DNA of 64,000 nucleotides from positions 1 through 64,000 of the forward strand of contig JAIBEZ010000031.1 in assembly GCA_019459485.1 (NCBI GenBank), written 5' to 3'. This DNA comes from Prolixibacteraceae bacterium. GTDB taxonomy: Bacteria; Bacteroidota; Bacteroidia; Bacteroidales; Prolixibacteraceae. The notes beneath the pieces are model-generated. The model saw only the letters and a program-made list of their open reading frames with translations. It was not told the origin of the DNA and did not search any database. Position 1 is the stretch's first letter; every line of letters starts with the position of its first letter. A program made the position numbers and the translations under genes. Positions 54,421-62,090 of this stretch are shown here, piece by piece.

Positions 54421-54786
54421 TTATCGACGTAAAATTTTCTCGATGCGAATTAACAGCTCTTCAGGATTAAAGGGCTTGATCACATAGTCTTCGGCGCCAA
54501 GTTTTAGGCACTGAACCCGGTCGGCGCTGCTGTCTTTACTGCTTAATACTATAATCGGAATGTCTCTGAAGTAACCACTTTCTTTCATTCTCCTGATTAA
54601 TTCAGCCCCATCCATATTGGGCATTTGTAAATCAGTAATTACCAAATCGGGCATGTTTCCCTGCTGAAGCCAGGTTAGAGCTTCCACACCATCTTCTCTT
54701 GTTTCAACAATGTATTGCTTGTTCAGAAACTGAACCAGCAGGTTGCTTATGGATGTTTTGTCATCTACGATCAGTATCTTCTTCAT
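54421..54786 (-). CDS. Single-domain response regulator
   Basis: 121 residues forming one receiver: VDDKTS at 7-12, phospho-Asp in LVITDLQMPNMDG, Ser/Thr switch in IIVLSSKDSS, and Lys in YVIKPFNPEE. No output domain. It is encoded between a receiver-kinase (65 bp upstream) and the receiver-fused priming transferase (12 bp downstream), so it may pass the signal to the polysaccharide machinery by protein contact. That is inference from position. Confidence 0.93.
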   Translation of the reverse strand: MKKILIVDDKTSISNLLVQFLNKQYIVETREDGVEALTWLQQGNMPDLVITDLQMPNMDGAELIRRMKESGYFRDIPIIVLSSKDSSADRVQCLKLGAEDYVIKPFNPEELLIRIEKILRR

Positions 54787-54851
54787 ACTAACATATAATT
54801 AACGATCAAAATTTTTAAGTGACCGATTTCACAAAAATACCGATTTTATCT

Positions 54852-55982
54852 CTAATTACCGCCGGACGGTAATTCAATCGTAAATGAACTGCCTTTCCCT
54901 TGTTTGCTCTCAACAAATAAGCGTCCATGGTTACTTTTAACGAAGTTTTGGCATAAAATAAGCCCTAATCCGCTTCCGGATTCTTTATTGGTTCCATAGG
55001 TGGTCAGGTGTTGTTTTTCATCAAATATTTTCAACTGGTTTTCTGCCGAAATGCCGACGCCATTATCAGACACGATAATATTTACCATCTCGTTGGTCGA
55101 TGTGGAACTTACCCTTACAATTCCTCCTTCGGGTGTGAATTTGATCGCATTTGACAATAGATTTCGAATGACTGTTTTTAGCATATTTAAATCGGCATGT
55201 ACTACAATGTCATCTCCGATGGTTTGTTCGAAATGTACCTTTTTTTGAAAAAAACTACCCTTGTGTAATAAATAAACACTGTTAATTAACTCGCTGACTT
55301 TGATGTCTTCGGGCACAACTGCAAGATTTCCACTTTGTGATTTGGCCCATCCGAGCAGATTCTCCAACAGACCGAAAACTTCATCTGTCGTTTGTGCAAG
55401 CGTATCAATCGTAGCACGGAAATCTTCAATTTTATATTGCTTACCGAGATCGCTTTTCAGAAAGTCAAGTGTCATTTTAATGCTGCCAACAGGCGAGCGT
55501 AAATCATGTCCGATCACAGAGAACATTTTATCTTTAATCGAATTGAGGCCGATCAGGTGATTGGTAGTTTCCTGTAATTCGTCCCTGGTAAATTTTAATT
55601 CCAAATGTGTTTTTATCCGACTTGTTAATTCTTCTTTATTGAACGGTTTGGTAATATAATCTACACCTCCAACTTCAAAGCCTTTTACGATGTTGACCTT
55701 TTCGCTCATGGCGGTTAAAAAGATCACCGGTATGTTTTTGTTTTCAGGTTTTGATTTGATGATTTCGCAGGCTTCAAATCCATCCATTCCGGGCATCATT
55801 ACGTCTAAAAGTACCAAATCAGGGCGAGCCCTTTCAACAAGATCAATTGCACTGTTGCCATTGACAGCGATGATGATTTTATATTTTAACTCGCGCAGAA
55901 TTAAAGCAATAATTTGTACGTTCTTCGGATTATCATCTACGACAAGTACTGTCGGATTATTGTTTATAACATCTGCTTTCAT
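54852..55982 (-). CDS. Receiver-histidine kinase, head of the exopolysaccharide operon
   Basis: The ATG at 55982 (MKADVINNN) is preferred to an upstream TTG. About 376 residues: receiver (~10-130) with VVDDNPKN, phospho-Asp in DLVLLDVMMPGMDG and Lys in ITKPFNKEEL; then HisKA with His in MFSVIGHDLRSPVGS (~165), and HATPase with NLLSNAIKFTPEGG, DNGVGIS and GSGLGLILC. No membrane segment. The receiver suggests it sits downstream of another kinase. It is the first gene of the cluster that leads to the single receiver, priming transferase and the rest of the polysaccharide genes. A copy of the 44-nt element lies 140 bp upstream. Confidence 0.93.
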   Translation of the reverse strand: MKADVINNNPTVLVVDDNPKNVQIIALILRELKYKIIIAVNGNSAIDLVERARPDLVLLDVMMPGMDGFEACEIIKSKPENKNIPVIFLTAMSEKVNIVKGFEVGGVDYITKPFNKEELTSRIKTHLELKFTRDELQETTNHLIGLNSIKDKMFSVIGHDLRSPVGSIKMTLDFLKSDLGKQYKIEDFRATIDTLAQTTDEVFGLLENLLGWAKSQSGNLAVVPEDIKVSELINSVYLLHKGSFFQKKVHFEQTIGDDIVVHADLNMLKTVIRNLLSNAIKFTPEGGIVRVSSTSTNEMVNIIVSDNGVGISAENQLKIFDEKQHLTTYGTNKESGSGLGLILCQNFVKSNHGRLFVESKQGKGSSFTIELPSGGN

Positions 55983-56121
55983 AAATGTAAAATGCAAATT
56001 GAATCAACTGATTATTTTCCTGTTATCAACCTTAGCTTTAGTTTTTGCCAGTCAATTCCTGTCTTTCTTTTCAGTAGCAGTATGTGTCTGTAAAGGCGCA
56101 AAAGTAAGAAGAATCTCTTTT

Positions 56122-56165
56122 CAAAAGTTATATGTTTCCGGCAAAAGATTACATGTTTCACACAT
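56122..56165 (-). promoter_or_regulatory. Shared upstream element, copy C
   Basis: Minus-strand sequence starting atgtgtgaaacatgtaatct and ending catataacttttg; aligns without gaps with copies at 19437-19480 and 27972-28015. It lies in the 331-bp divergent gap between the receiver-kinase (54852-55982, minus) and the hybrid kinase (56314-59271, plus), 140 bp before the minus-strand start. No other structure was seen in this gap. Confidence 0.5.
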
Positions 56166-56313
56166 CTCGACGCACTATTCAACAAGTACGATATGATCCG
56201 ATGAAGGTTTTAATCATATCCGTATTTGATTGAAATATATTACTATACCTTTGGTCTTTTATGTCACAACGAAGACACCGGTCGCCTGGAAGTTCTCACT
56301 AGAAAAAAGACAC

Positions 56314-59271
56314 ATGGACAAGGATATTGAATTGCTAAAAAGCAAGTTAGAGTATGAAAGATTGGCCAGAATACAGGCTGAGAAATTTCTTGAAGAGAAA
56401 TCACTCGAACTATATCAATCAAATCAAAAGCTTGAGGAACTGAATCTGGATCTTGAAAATTTGATTCAGGAAAAAAAACAGAAGCTGGAAGCTGCCGAAA
56501 ACGAATACAAGATATCTGACCTGAAACTGGCTCTGTTGGAATTGGAGAAAAGCGAGCGGCGTTACCGTGAATTGACAGAATTTCTGCCTGAATTGATATG
56601 CGAAATTGACAACGCCGGGAAATTGATTTACGTCAATCAATTCGCACTTGATAAATTTGGATATACCAATGAAGAAGTATGGAATGGTTCTTTCAATTTT
56701 CTGGATATTTTCGACCCGGCAGACCAGCCTCAGATTGTTGCCAATGTGAAAAATCTGCTTCAGAATGGAGGTCAACTTTCCAATGAATACAATGCTGTCA
56801 AAAAGAATGGTGAACATTTCCCTGTCATTGTTTATTCAGCGCCAATTTATAAACAGGACACAATTGCCGGAATTCGGGGCGTAATGGTCGATATCACCGA
56901 CAGGAAAAATGATGAACTTGAAATCGCCAGAAATCTTCGTCAGCAGGAAATACTCTCAAACATCTCGCAGAACTATAATTCAACGCTGGATTTTGAGGAA
57001 AAAACATCTGAAGCCCTTCGAATCATTGGTGAACATACAAAGGTTAGCCGGGTATATATTTTTAAAGATAGTGATGACGGATTGTTAACCAGCAATACTT
57101 ATGAGTGGTGTAATACTGGCATTGAACGGCAAATAGCCAAATTACAGGATATCCCGTACAGCCTGATTCCATCATGGAAACCGATATTGCTCGGGAAAGG
57201 AATTATTTATTCTGAGAATATTTCGGAGTTGCCGCAGGATCTAAGAGACATGCTTGAGCCACAGGGAATTAAGTCAATTATTGTTCTTCCTTTGTTTCTC
57301 GATGGTCGTTTTTTTGGATTCATAGGCATTGACGAATGCACAAAAAACAGGGAATGGTCAAAGTCAGAGATAGAACTATTGCGCACAATTTCCAATATCC
57401 TGTCAAATGCTTTCCTCCGAAACATTATTAACATTGAATTGATTAATAGTGTAAATGAAAATAAGGGTATCATCGATTCAATTCCCGATCAGATCATTCG
57501 AATTTCTGATTCCGGAAAAATATTGTCTTCATTTAAGCCCAAGGAAAAAGGCTTGTTTGGGAAATTTATCTTTGGCGAAAATGATCGCATCGATAATTTG
57601 CTGAATGAAGAACTCAGCGTTTCATTCATGTCGGCCATTAAAGAATGCCTTGCCGATGGCACCTTTAAATTTGATTTTACTTTCCTTAACTGGGAAAATC
57701 TGGAATATTATGAAGCCCGTCTGGTAAAGCTGAAGGAGAATGAGGTTTTGGTCATCATTCGCGATGTGACCGATTCGAAAGAAAAAGAAAAGGAACTGCA
57801 ATTCGCCAAAGTTAAAGCTGAAGAGGCTTCGCGGTCGAAGTCTGAATTTCTTGCGAATATTTCTCACGAAATACGGACACCAATGAATGCCATTCTGGGT
57901 TTTAGCGAATGGCTTTTCGAAAATGTGGCCGATTCGCAACACAAAAGTTACCTGCATACAATTTTAACAAGCGGGCGCAATTTACTGGCTTTAATCAACG
58001 ATATTCTCGATTTATCGAAGATTGAATCAGGAAAAATGAATATTGAATTGGAACCGATGCAATGCAATGTTGTAATTCAGGAAATCAGTCAGGTATTACA
58101 GCAAAAAATAGAAGCAAAAAATCTGGCATTTAACATCTACATCGATCCTTCGGTGCCAGAGTATATTTACATGGATGAAATCCGCTTCTATCAGATCTTG
58201 TTCAATATTGTTGGCAATGCAATTAAATTTACACCAAAAGGATATATTAATGTCTCGGTGTATGCCACCAAAACAATTTCAAACAATCTGATCAATCTGA
58301 TTATTAATGTTGAAGATACCGGTATTGGAATTAAGGAGGATCAGCAAGAGAAAATTTTCACCGCCTTTACACAGCAAAGCGGACAAAGCAACAGGTACTA
58401 TGAGGGAACCGGATTAGGTTTGGCCATTGTTTGCGGATTATTGAAGAAACTGAATGGTGAGATCAAGATTAAAAGTAAGGTTGGAAAAGGTTCAACTTTT
58501 ACAATCACAATAAAAGACGTCAAGGTTGCCGAGATTACTGAAAAGACAATTACGGCAAACGAAAGTAAGTACAATCTCATTCTTGAACCCTGCACAATAT
58601 TGATTGTTGATGACGTCGATTTTAACATTCAGGTATTGAAACGTATCATTGGTTTTGAAAATGTCACTTATCTGGAAGCAAAAAGTGGGGAACATGCACT
58701 TGAAATTCTCCATTCCGAAAATCCGGACATTATTTTTATGGATATCCGCATGCCCGGAATTAATGGATATGATGTGACAGAAATAATAAAGAACAACGAA
58801 AATCATAAAAAAATACCGGTAATTGCATTTACTGCTTCTACCATGAGTGATGAAAAGGATCGCATTGAGAATATTTTTGACTCATTTCTTCAGAAACCGG
58901 TATTTAAAAAGGATGTGATGAATGTTCTAAAGCGGTTTCTTCCGTATAAATACAAAATGCCTGAAAAGATCGAATCAGATGAAGTACACAAGGCAATATC
59001 GCCCGAGTGTTTGGCAAATTTGCCTGATGTAATTCAAACTCTTGAAAATGAATTTCTAACTGAATGGGATTCAATAAAAAATGACCTGATAATTTTTGAT
59101 ATTGAAGATTTCAACAGTCGGTTGTTAGAATATGCCTCAAATAATTCATGTGGGTTTTTAGACACCTATTGCCGGGAATTAAATCAGGGGTTACTGACTT
59201 TCGATATTGAATTGATAGAAAAGAAACTCTCTGAATTTCCGGGATTGATCTCAAAATTGAAATCATTGTAA
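56314..59271 (+). CDS. Hybrid sensor histidine kinase (coiled coil-PAS-GAF-HisKA-HATPase-REC)
   Basis: The ATG at 56314 (MDKDIELLKSKLEYERL) is chosen; an earlier TTG reading adds 28 residues of poor quality. About 985 residues, no membrane helix. Coiled coil (~1-80), PAS (~85-205, ends DITDRKN), GAF (~225-375, with the conserved IIVLPLFLDGRFFGFIGIDEC), a PAS-like unit (~385-495), HisKA with His in EFLANISHEIRTPMNA (~520), HATPase (NIVGNAIKFTPKG, DTGIGI, GLGLAIV), receiver (~760-880, phospho-Asp in IIFMDIRMPGING, Lys in FLQKPVF). The last ~95 residues are helical but have no HPt-type His. It is divergent from the exopolysaccharide operon, so it could supply phosphate to its head kinase, which is a hypothesis. 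A stop-distal hairpin follows. Confidence 0.93.
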   Translation: MDKDIELLKSKLEYERLARIQAEKFLEEKSLELYQSNQKLEELNLDLENLIQEKKQKLEAAENEYKISDLKLALLELEKSERRYRELTEFLPELICEIDNAGKLIYVNQFALDKFGYTNEEVWNGSFNFLDIFDPADQPQIVANVKNLLQNGGQLSNEYNAVKKNGEHFPVIVYSAPIYKQDTIAGIRGVMVDITDRKNDELEIARNLRQQEILSNISQNYNSTLDFEEKTSEALRIIGEHTKVSRVYIFKDSDDGLLTSNTYEWCNTGIERQIAKLQDIPYSLIPSWKPILLGKGIIYSENISELPQDLRDMLEPQGIKSIIVLPLFLDGRFFGFIGIDECTKNREWSKSEIELLRTISNILSNAFLRNIINIELINSVNENKGIIDSIPDQIIRISDSGKILSSFKPKEKGLFGKFIFGENDRIDNLLNEELSVSFMSAIKECLADGTFKFDFTFLNWENLEYYEARLVKLKENEVLVIIRDVTDSKEKEKELQFAKVKAEEASRSKSEFLANISHEIRTPMNAILGFSEWLFENVADSQHKSYLHTILTSGRNLLALINDILDLSKIESGKMNIELEPMQCNVVIQEISQVLQQKIEAKNLAFNIYIDPSVPEYIYMDEIRFYQILFNIVGNAIKFTPKGYINVSVYATKTISNNLINLIINVEDTGIGIKEDQQEKIFTAFTQQSGQSNRYYEGTGLGLAIVCGLLKKLNGEIKIKSKVGKGSTFTITIKDVKVAEITEKTITANESKYNLILEPCTILIVDDVDFNIQVLKRIIGFENVTYLEAKSGEHALEILHSENPDIIFMDIRMPGINGYDVTEIIKNNENHKKIPVIAFTASTMSDEKDRIENIFDSFLQKPVFKKDVMNVLKRFLPYKYKMPEKIESDEVHKAISPECLANLPDVIQTLENEFLTEWDSIKNDLIIFDIEDFNSRLLEYASNNSCGFLDTYCRELNQGLLTFDIELIEKKLSEFPGLISKLKSL

Positions 59272-59290
59272 TAAAAAATCGGGACTGATT

Positions 59291-59309
59291 TGCAAAATTG
59301 GATTTTGCA
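59291..59309. terminator. Hairpin in the convergent gap (possible terminator)
   Basis: Perfect 8-bp stem tgcaaaat-tgg-attttgca lies 20 bp after the hybrid-kinase stop and before the convergent receiver gene. No T-run follows, so a terminator function is only possible. Confidence 0.3.
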
Positions 59310-59372
59310 GGTCGGCCGGTTTTGATATCGGTGCTGAACGTTCGGTTTCATCCCAATAAATACCACTGAGCG

Positions 59373-59750
59373 CTATACTTCCAGAGTTCTGATTTTTTCT
59401 TTCAGCATTATAAAATCCACCGGTTTGGTCAGGAAATCATCTGCGCCCAGTTCCATAGCCCGTTTGTAGTTTTCGGAATCTCCGTACGCTGTTATCATCA
59501 TAAACACTGGTGGGGGAGTGCAAATTTTTTGTTTAATCCTGCCGAGTAATTCCAAACCGCTCATTCCCGGCATATTAATATCCGACAAAATTAATATCCC
59601 CTGGTGCTTGAATCTCTCCATGCATACCAGGGCTTCTTCGCCGGAGAAGGCAAAAGCAAATTCCATCACCTTATCCCTGATTTCTTTACGAAACCGTTGT
59701 TCAAACAATGTTTGAATGTCTCTTTCGTCGTCAACAACTAAGATTTTCAT
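59373..59750 (-). CDS. Single-domain response regulator
   Basis: 125 residues, one receiver domain: VVDDERD at 5-11, phospho-Asp in GILILSDINMPGMSG, Thr switch in MMITAYGDS, and Lys in FLTKPVDF. The sequence after the start (DIQTLFEQRFRKEIRDK) is typical of receivers paired with membrane kinases of the type encoded next upstream (59921-61312). It has no output domain and therefore acts through protein contacts. A run of TGAC/GTCA words with a 15-bp inverted repeat lies just upstream. Confidence 0.92.
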   Translation of the reverse strand: MKILVVDDERDIQTLFEQRFRKEIRDKVMEFAFAFSGEEALVCMERFKHQGILILSDINMPGMSGLELLGRIKQKICTPPPVFMMITAYGDSENYKRAMELGADDFLTKPVDFIMLKEKIRTLEV

Positions 59751-59803
59751 CTGAATGTTTTTTTATATATGAATATTCATAATTATTACCCAATGTCATA
59801 AAA

Positions 59804-59860
59804 GTCATTCGATTGTCATTTGGTAGTCACTAAGTTGCCAGGAATTGACAATCGAATGAC
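59804..59860. repeat. 15-bp inverted repeat within a cluster of GTCA/TGAC words
   Basis: gtcattcgattgtca (59804-59818) and its exact complement (59846-59860) are separated by 27 bp. Further gtca/tgac words continue on both sides (59794-59880), giving about nine in 90 bp. It lies between two minus-strand regulators, 54 bp upstream of the receiver gene. It may be a multi-site operator or a hairpin attenuator. Confidence 0.5.
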
Positions 59861-59920
59861 AACTAATGACCACAATTGACTGACACAAAATGTAAAAATA
59901 GGTATGTAAACGGTCAATCA

Positions 59921-61312
59921 TTATTTTTTATGCGCGAGAAGCGGAAGAACTATCGTGAATTTAGCGCCACCGCCCGGATTATTCTCTACTTTCAACTCTC
60001 CTCCATGTCCTTTGGTTACAATTTCGTAACTCATGCTCAGTCCCAGACCTGTTCCCTGTCCGGCTGGTTTTGTAGTGAAGAATGGCTGAAATATTTTATC
60101 CATTGCAGCCTGAGGTATTCCATTGCCATTGTCTTCGACCGTAATTTTCACGTGGTCTCCCATTTTTTTTGTAGAAACGATGACCGTGGGATTGTAATCC
60201 GGTTGTTTGTGTGGTGTTTGTTGTAGAGACAAGGCATGCCTTGTCTCTACCTGCACCGCATAAAATGCGTTTGTAATCAAATTCAGAATCACCCGGCCGA
60301 TGTCCTGGGGAATGACATTGATTTTTCCAAGGGTTTCGTCAAAATCGGTTTTCATGGTTGCGTTGAACGATTTGTCTTTTGCCCTTAAACCGTGATAGGC
60401 CAAACGTAAATATTCATCTGCCAGGGCATTGATATCTGTCAATTCTTTTTTCCCAGTTGAAGAACGCGAATGTTGCAACATCCCTTTTACGATGGCTTCC
60501 GCACGTTTGCCGTGGTGATTTATTTTTTCGAGGTTTTGTTTTATATCATCTGCAATTTCAGCTGCCGACTGCAAACTTCCGGCTGCCAATTCGTCCTTCA
60601 TTTCGTCGATTAATTCACTGTTTATTTCCGAAAAGTTATTCACAAAATTGAGAGGGTTTTGAATTTCGTGTGCAATACCGGCAGTAAGTTCACCCAGCGA
60701 AGCCATTTTCTCGGATTGGATAAGTTGTGCCTGGGTGGCGCGTAATTCGTCCAAAGTATGCTCTAATTCTTCTTTCTGATGCGTAAGTTCAGCTGTACGT
60801 TCGGCAACAAGGCCTTCAAGCTCAACCTTTCTGATGGCTATTGCCCGGTTAATCTCATCTTCTTTCTGTCGCTGTATCCGTTCCTTTTCGGCTGCCTTGT
60901 TCTGTCGGTGCTGGCTAAAGAGAATTGCTGCGAGCCAGATAACCGACAACATTAGGGCAGTGTCGAAATAAGGATTCATGCGATTATAAAAATCCTTTGC
61001 GATAAATGCTGTTAAATTGTTGATGAGCGCTACTACGACATACGGTACAAAAGCCATTAAAAACATACGCAAGGGACGCATTTCGTTTTGTCGCAAAGCA
61101 AAAAGAAGGCATGAAAACAGAAAGATATTCCAAATCCACTGGGTGCTAAATGAATTGGAAAGTGCAAACCCTGCAATAAACAGAAAAATCGAGAAAAACT
61201 TTGCATAACTAAACCACTTCACCCATTGTTGATGGTCGTTTATTTTTGAAAAGCGGATCAATCGTTGCGTAAGTAAAAGACTAAATATAAAAGGGAAAAT
61301 AGATTGTTGCAT
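59921..61312 (-). CDS. Membrane histidine kinase (7TM-like N-terminus, HisKA, HATPase)
   Basis: 463 residues. About five hydrophobic segments in ~1-145, then a coiled coil (~150-220), HisKA with phospho-His in ELTAGIAHEIQNPLNF (~232), and HATPase (~350-455) with NLITNAFYAV, DNGNGIP and GTGLGLSM. Between the N-box and the next strand, residues VETRHALSLQQ are encoded by a perfect 28-bp palindrome (60223-60250) that has been inserted in frame; homologous kinases have a short loop there. The protein stays open, so it is probably functional. The receiver 59373-59750 downstream is the likely partner. Confidence 0.9.
   Translation of the reverse strand: MQQSIFPFIFSLLLTQRLIRFSKINDHQQWVKWFSYAKFFSIFLFIAGFALSNSFSTQWIWNIFLFSCLLFALRQNEMRPLRMFLMAFVPYVVVALINNLTAFIAKDFYNRMNPYFDTALMLSVIWLAAILFSQHRQNKAAEKERIQRQKEDEINRAIAIRKVELEGLVAERTAELTHQKEELEHTLDELRATQAQLIQSEKMASLGELTAGIAHEIQNPLNFVNNFSEINSELIDEMKDELAAGSLQSAAEIADDIKQNLEKINHHGKRAEAIVKGMLQHSRSSTGKKELTDINALADEYLRLAYHGLRAKDKSFNATMKTDFDETLGKINVIPQDIGRVILNLITNAFYAVQVETRHALSLQQTPHKQPDYNPTVIVSTKKMGDHVKITVEDNGNGIPQAAMDKIFQPFFTTKPAGQGTGLGLSMSYEIVTKGHGGELKVENNPGGGAKFTIVLPLLAHKK
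60223..60250. repeat. 28-bp perfect palindrome inside the kinase coding sequence
   Basis: Two 14-bp arms meet without a loop (arm gtagagacaaggca). It lies in the HATPase coding region and adds about ten codons in frame. Such palindromes normally lie between genes, so this is a REP-like unit that has entered a gene. Confidence 0.85.
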
Positions 61313-61336
61313 GGTCTTTTATGTTTTCTTTTAAAA

Positions 61337-61669
61337 TCACTGGTTTTCAAGAGCTTCTTCCTGTGTGTCGAAAATTTTGAATAAATTCGAAAATCCGGAT
61401 ATTCTGAAAATTTCATGAATGGCGGGTTGCATATTGCACAGATAAAGTTTTCCTTTTAATGGAATTACTTTTTTTTGTGTAACCAGAAATACCCTTAATC
61501 CTGAACTGCTGATGTAATCCATTCCGCTGCAATTAAAAATCAAATTTTTCTCTCCGTTGTCAAGTAGCTGGTTGACTTCAAGTTCTAGAGCAGAAGAGTG
61601 AACGGTATCGATTCTTCCTTTGATTTTTAGAACTGAAAAATTGCCAATTTTTTCTTTTTTAATATTCAT
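61337..61669 (-). CDS. STAS-domain anti-sigma factor antagonist (SpoIIAA/RsbV-like)
   Basis: 110 residues, one STAS domain. Starts IKKEKIGNFSVLKIKGRID and contains the phosphorylatable Ser region GMDYISSSGLRVFL. In its unphosphorylated state such a protein binds an RsbW/SpoIIAB-like kinase and frees its target. The gene for such a kinase ends 1 bp upstream (61671-62090), so they form a partner-switching pair. The target (a sigma factor or other protein) is not in the window. Confidence 0.92.
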   Translation of the reverse strand: MNIKKEKIGNFSVLKIKGRIDTVHSSALELEVNQLLDNGEKNLIFNCSGMDYISSSGLRVFLVTQKKVIPLKGKLYLCNMQPAIHEIFRISGFSNLFKIFDTQEEALENQ

Positions 61670-61670
61670 A

Positions 61671-62090
61671 TCAGATACTTTTATTTAATGTCAAAATGTT
61701 TTGATTTTTTTGCCTGGCATAATGCATTTCATCCATAATCTGCGATATCAGAAAAATTCCAAGTCCTCCAACAGGCCTATCCTCAGCAGGTAAATTAATA
61801 TCGGGTTGTTCCTGTGCCAAAGGATTGAACGGGATGCCATCGTCTGTAATTTTGATGGTAAGAAGGCTGTTTTCAAGAGATATTGAAATTCCGATTTCGT
61901 GTTTGTCGTTGTCATTAAAAGCATAAAATATAATGTTGGAAACCGCTTCTTCAATCACCAGGTTGATATTCATGGCCAACGTCTGCGACAACTCCCATTT
62001 TTCTGCCAGATCTTCAATTTTCTCAGCCAATGCCGACAGTTCTTCAATCCGGTTTTCAATAACGAAATGCTTATTTTTACTGTTTCCCAT
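61671..62090 (-). CDS. RsbW/SpoIIAB-like ATPase (anti-sigma factor serine kinase)
   Basis: The ATG at 62090 (MGNSKNKHFVIENR) is preferred over a longer reading that would lie inside the ABC transporter gene. About 139 residues: single GHKL ATPase with N-box INLVIEEAVSNIIFYAF, G1 TDDGIPFNP and G2 GGLGIFLISQ. It phosphorylates the STAS protein encoded directly downstream and binds a partner such as a sigma factor. Its start overlaps the ABC transporter gene by 14 bp, linking the pair to transport. Confidence 0.9.
   Translation of the reverse strand: MGNSKNKHFVIENRIEELSALAEKIEDLAEKWELSQTLAMNINLVIEEAVSNIIFYAFNDNDKHEIGISISLENSLLTIKITDDGIPFNPLAQEQPDINLPAEDRPVGGLGIFLISQIMDEMHYARQKNQNILTLNKSI

Noticed and set aside
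56230-56313. Longer N-terminus for the hybrid kinase from a TTG codon
   Set aside because: The 28 extra residues are not kinase-like, and an ATG with a good coiled-coil start follows at 56314.
58900-59271. HPt domain at the end of the hybrid kinase
   Set aside because: The region is helical but I see no conserved HPt-type His-x2-Lys/Gly context.
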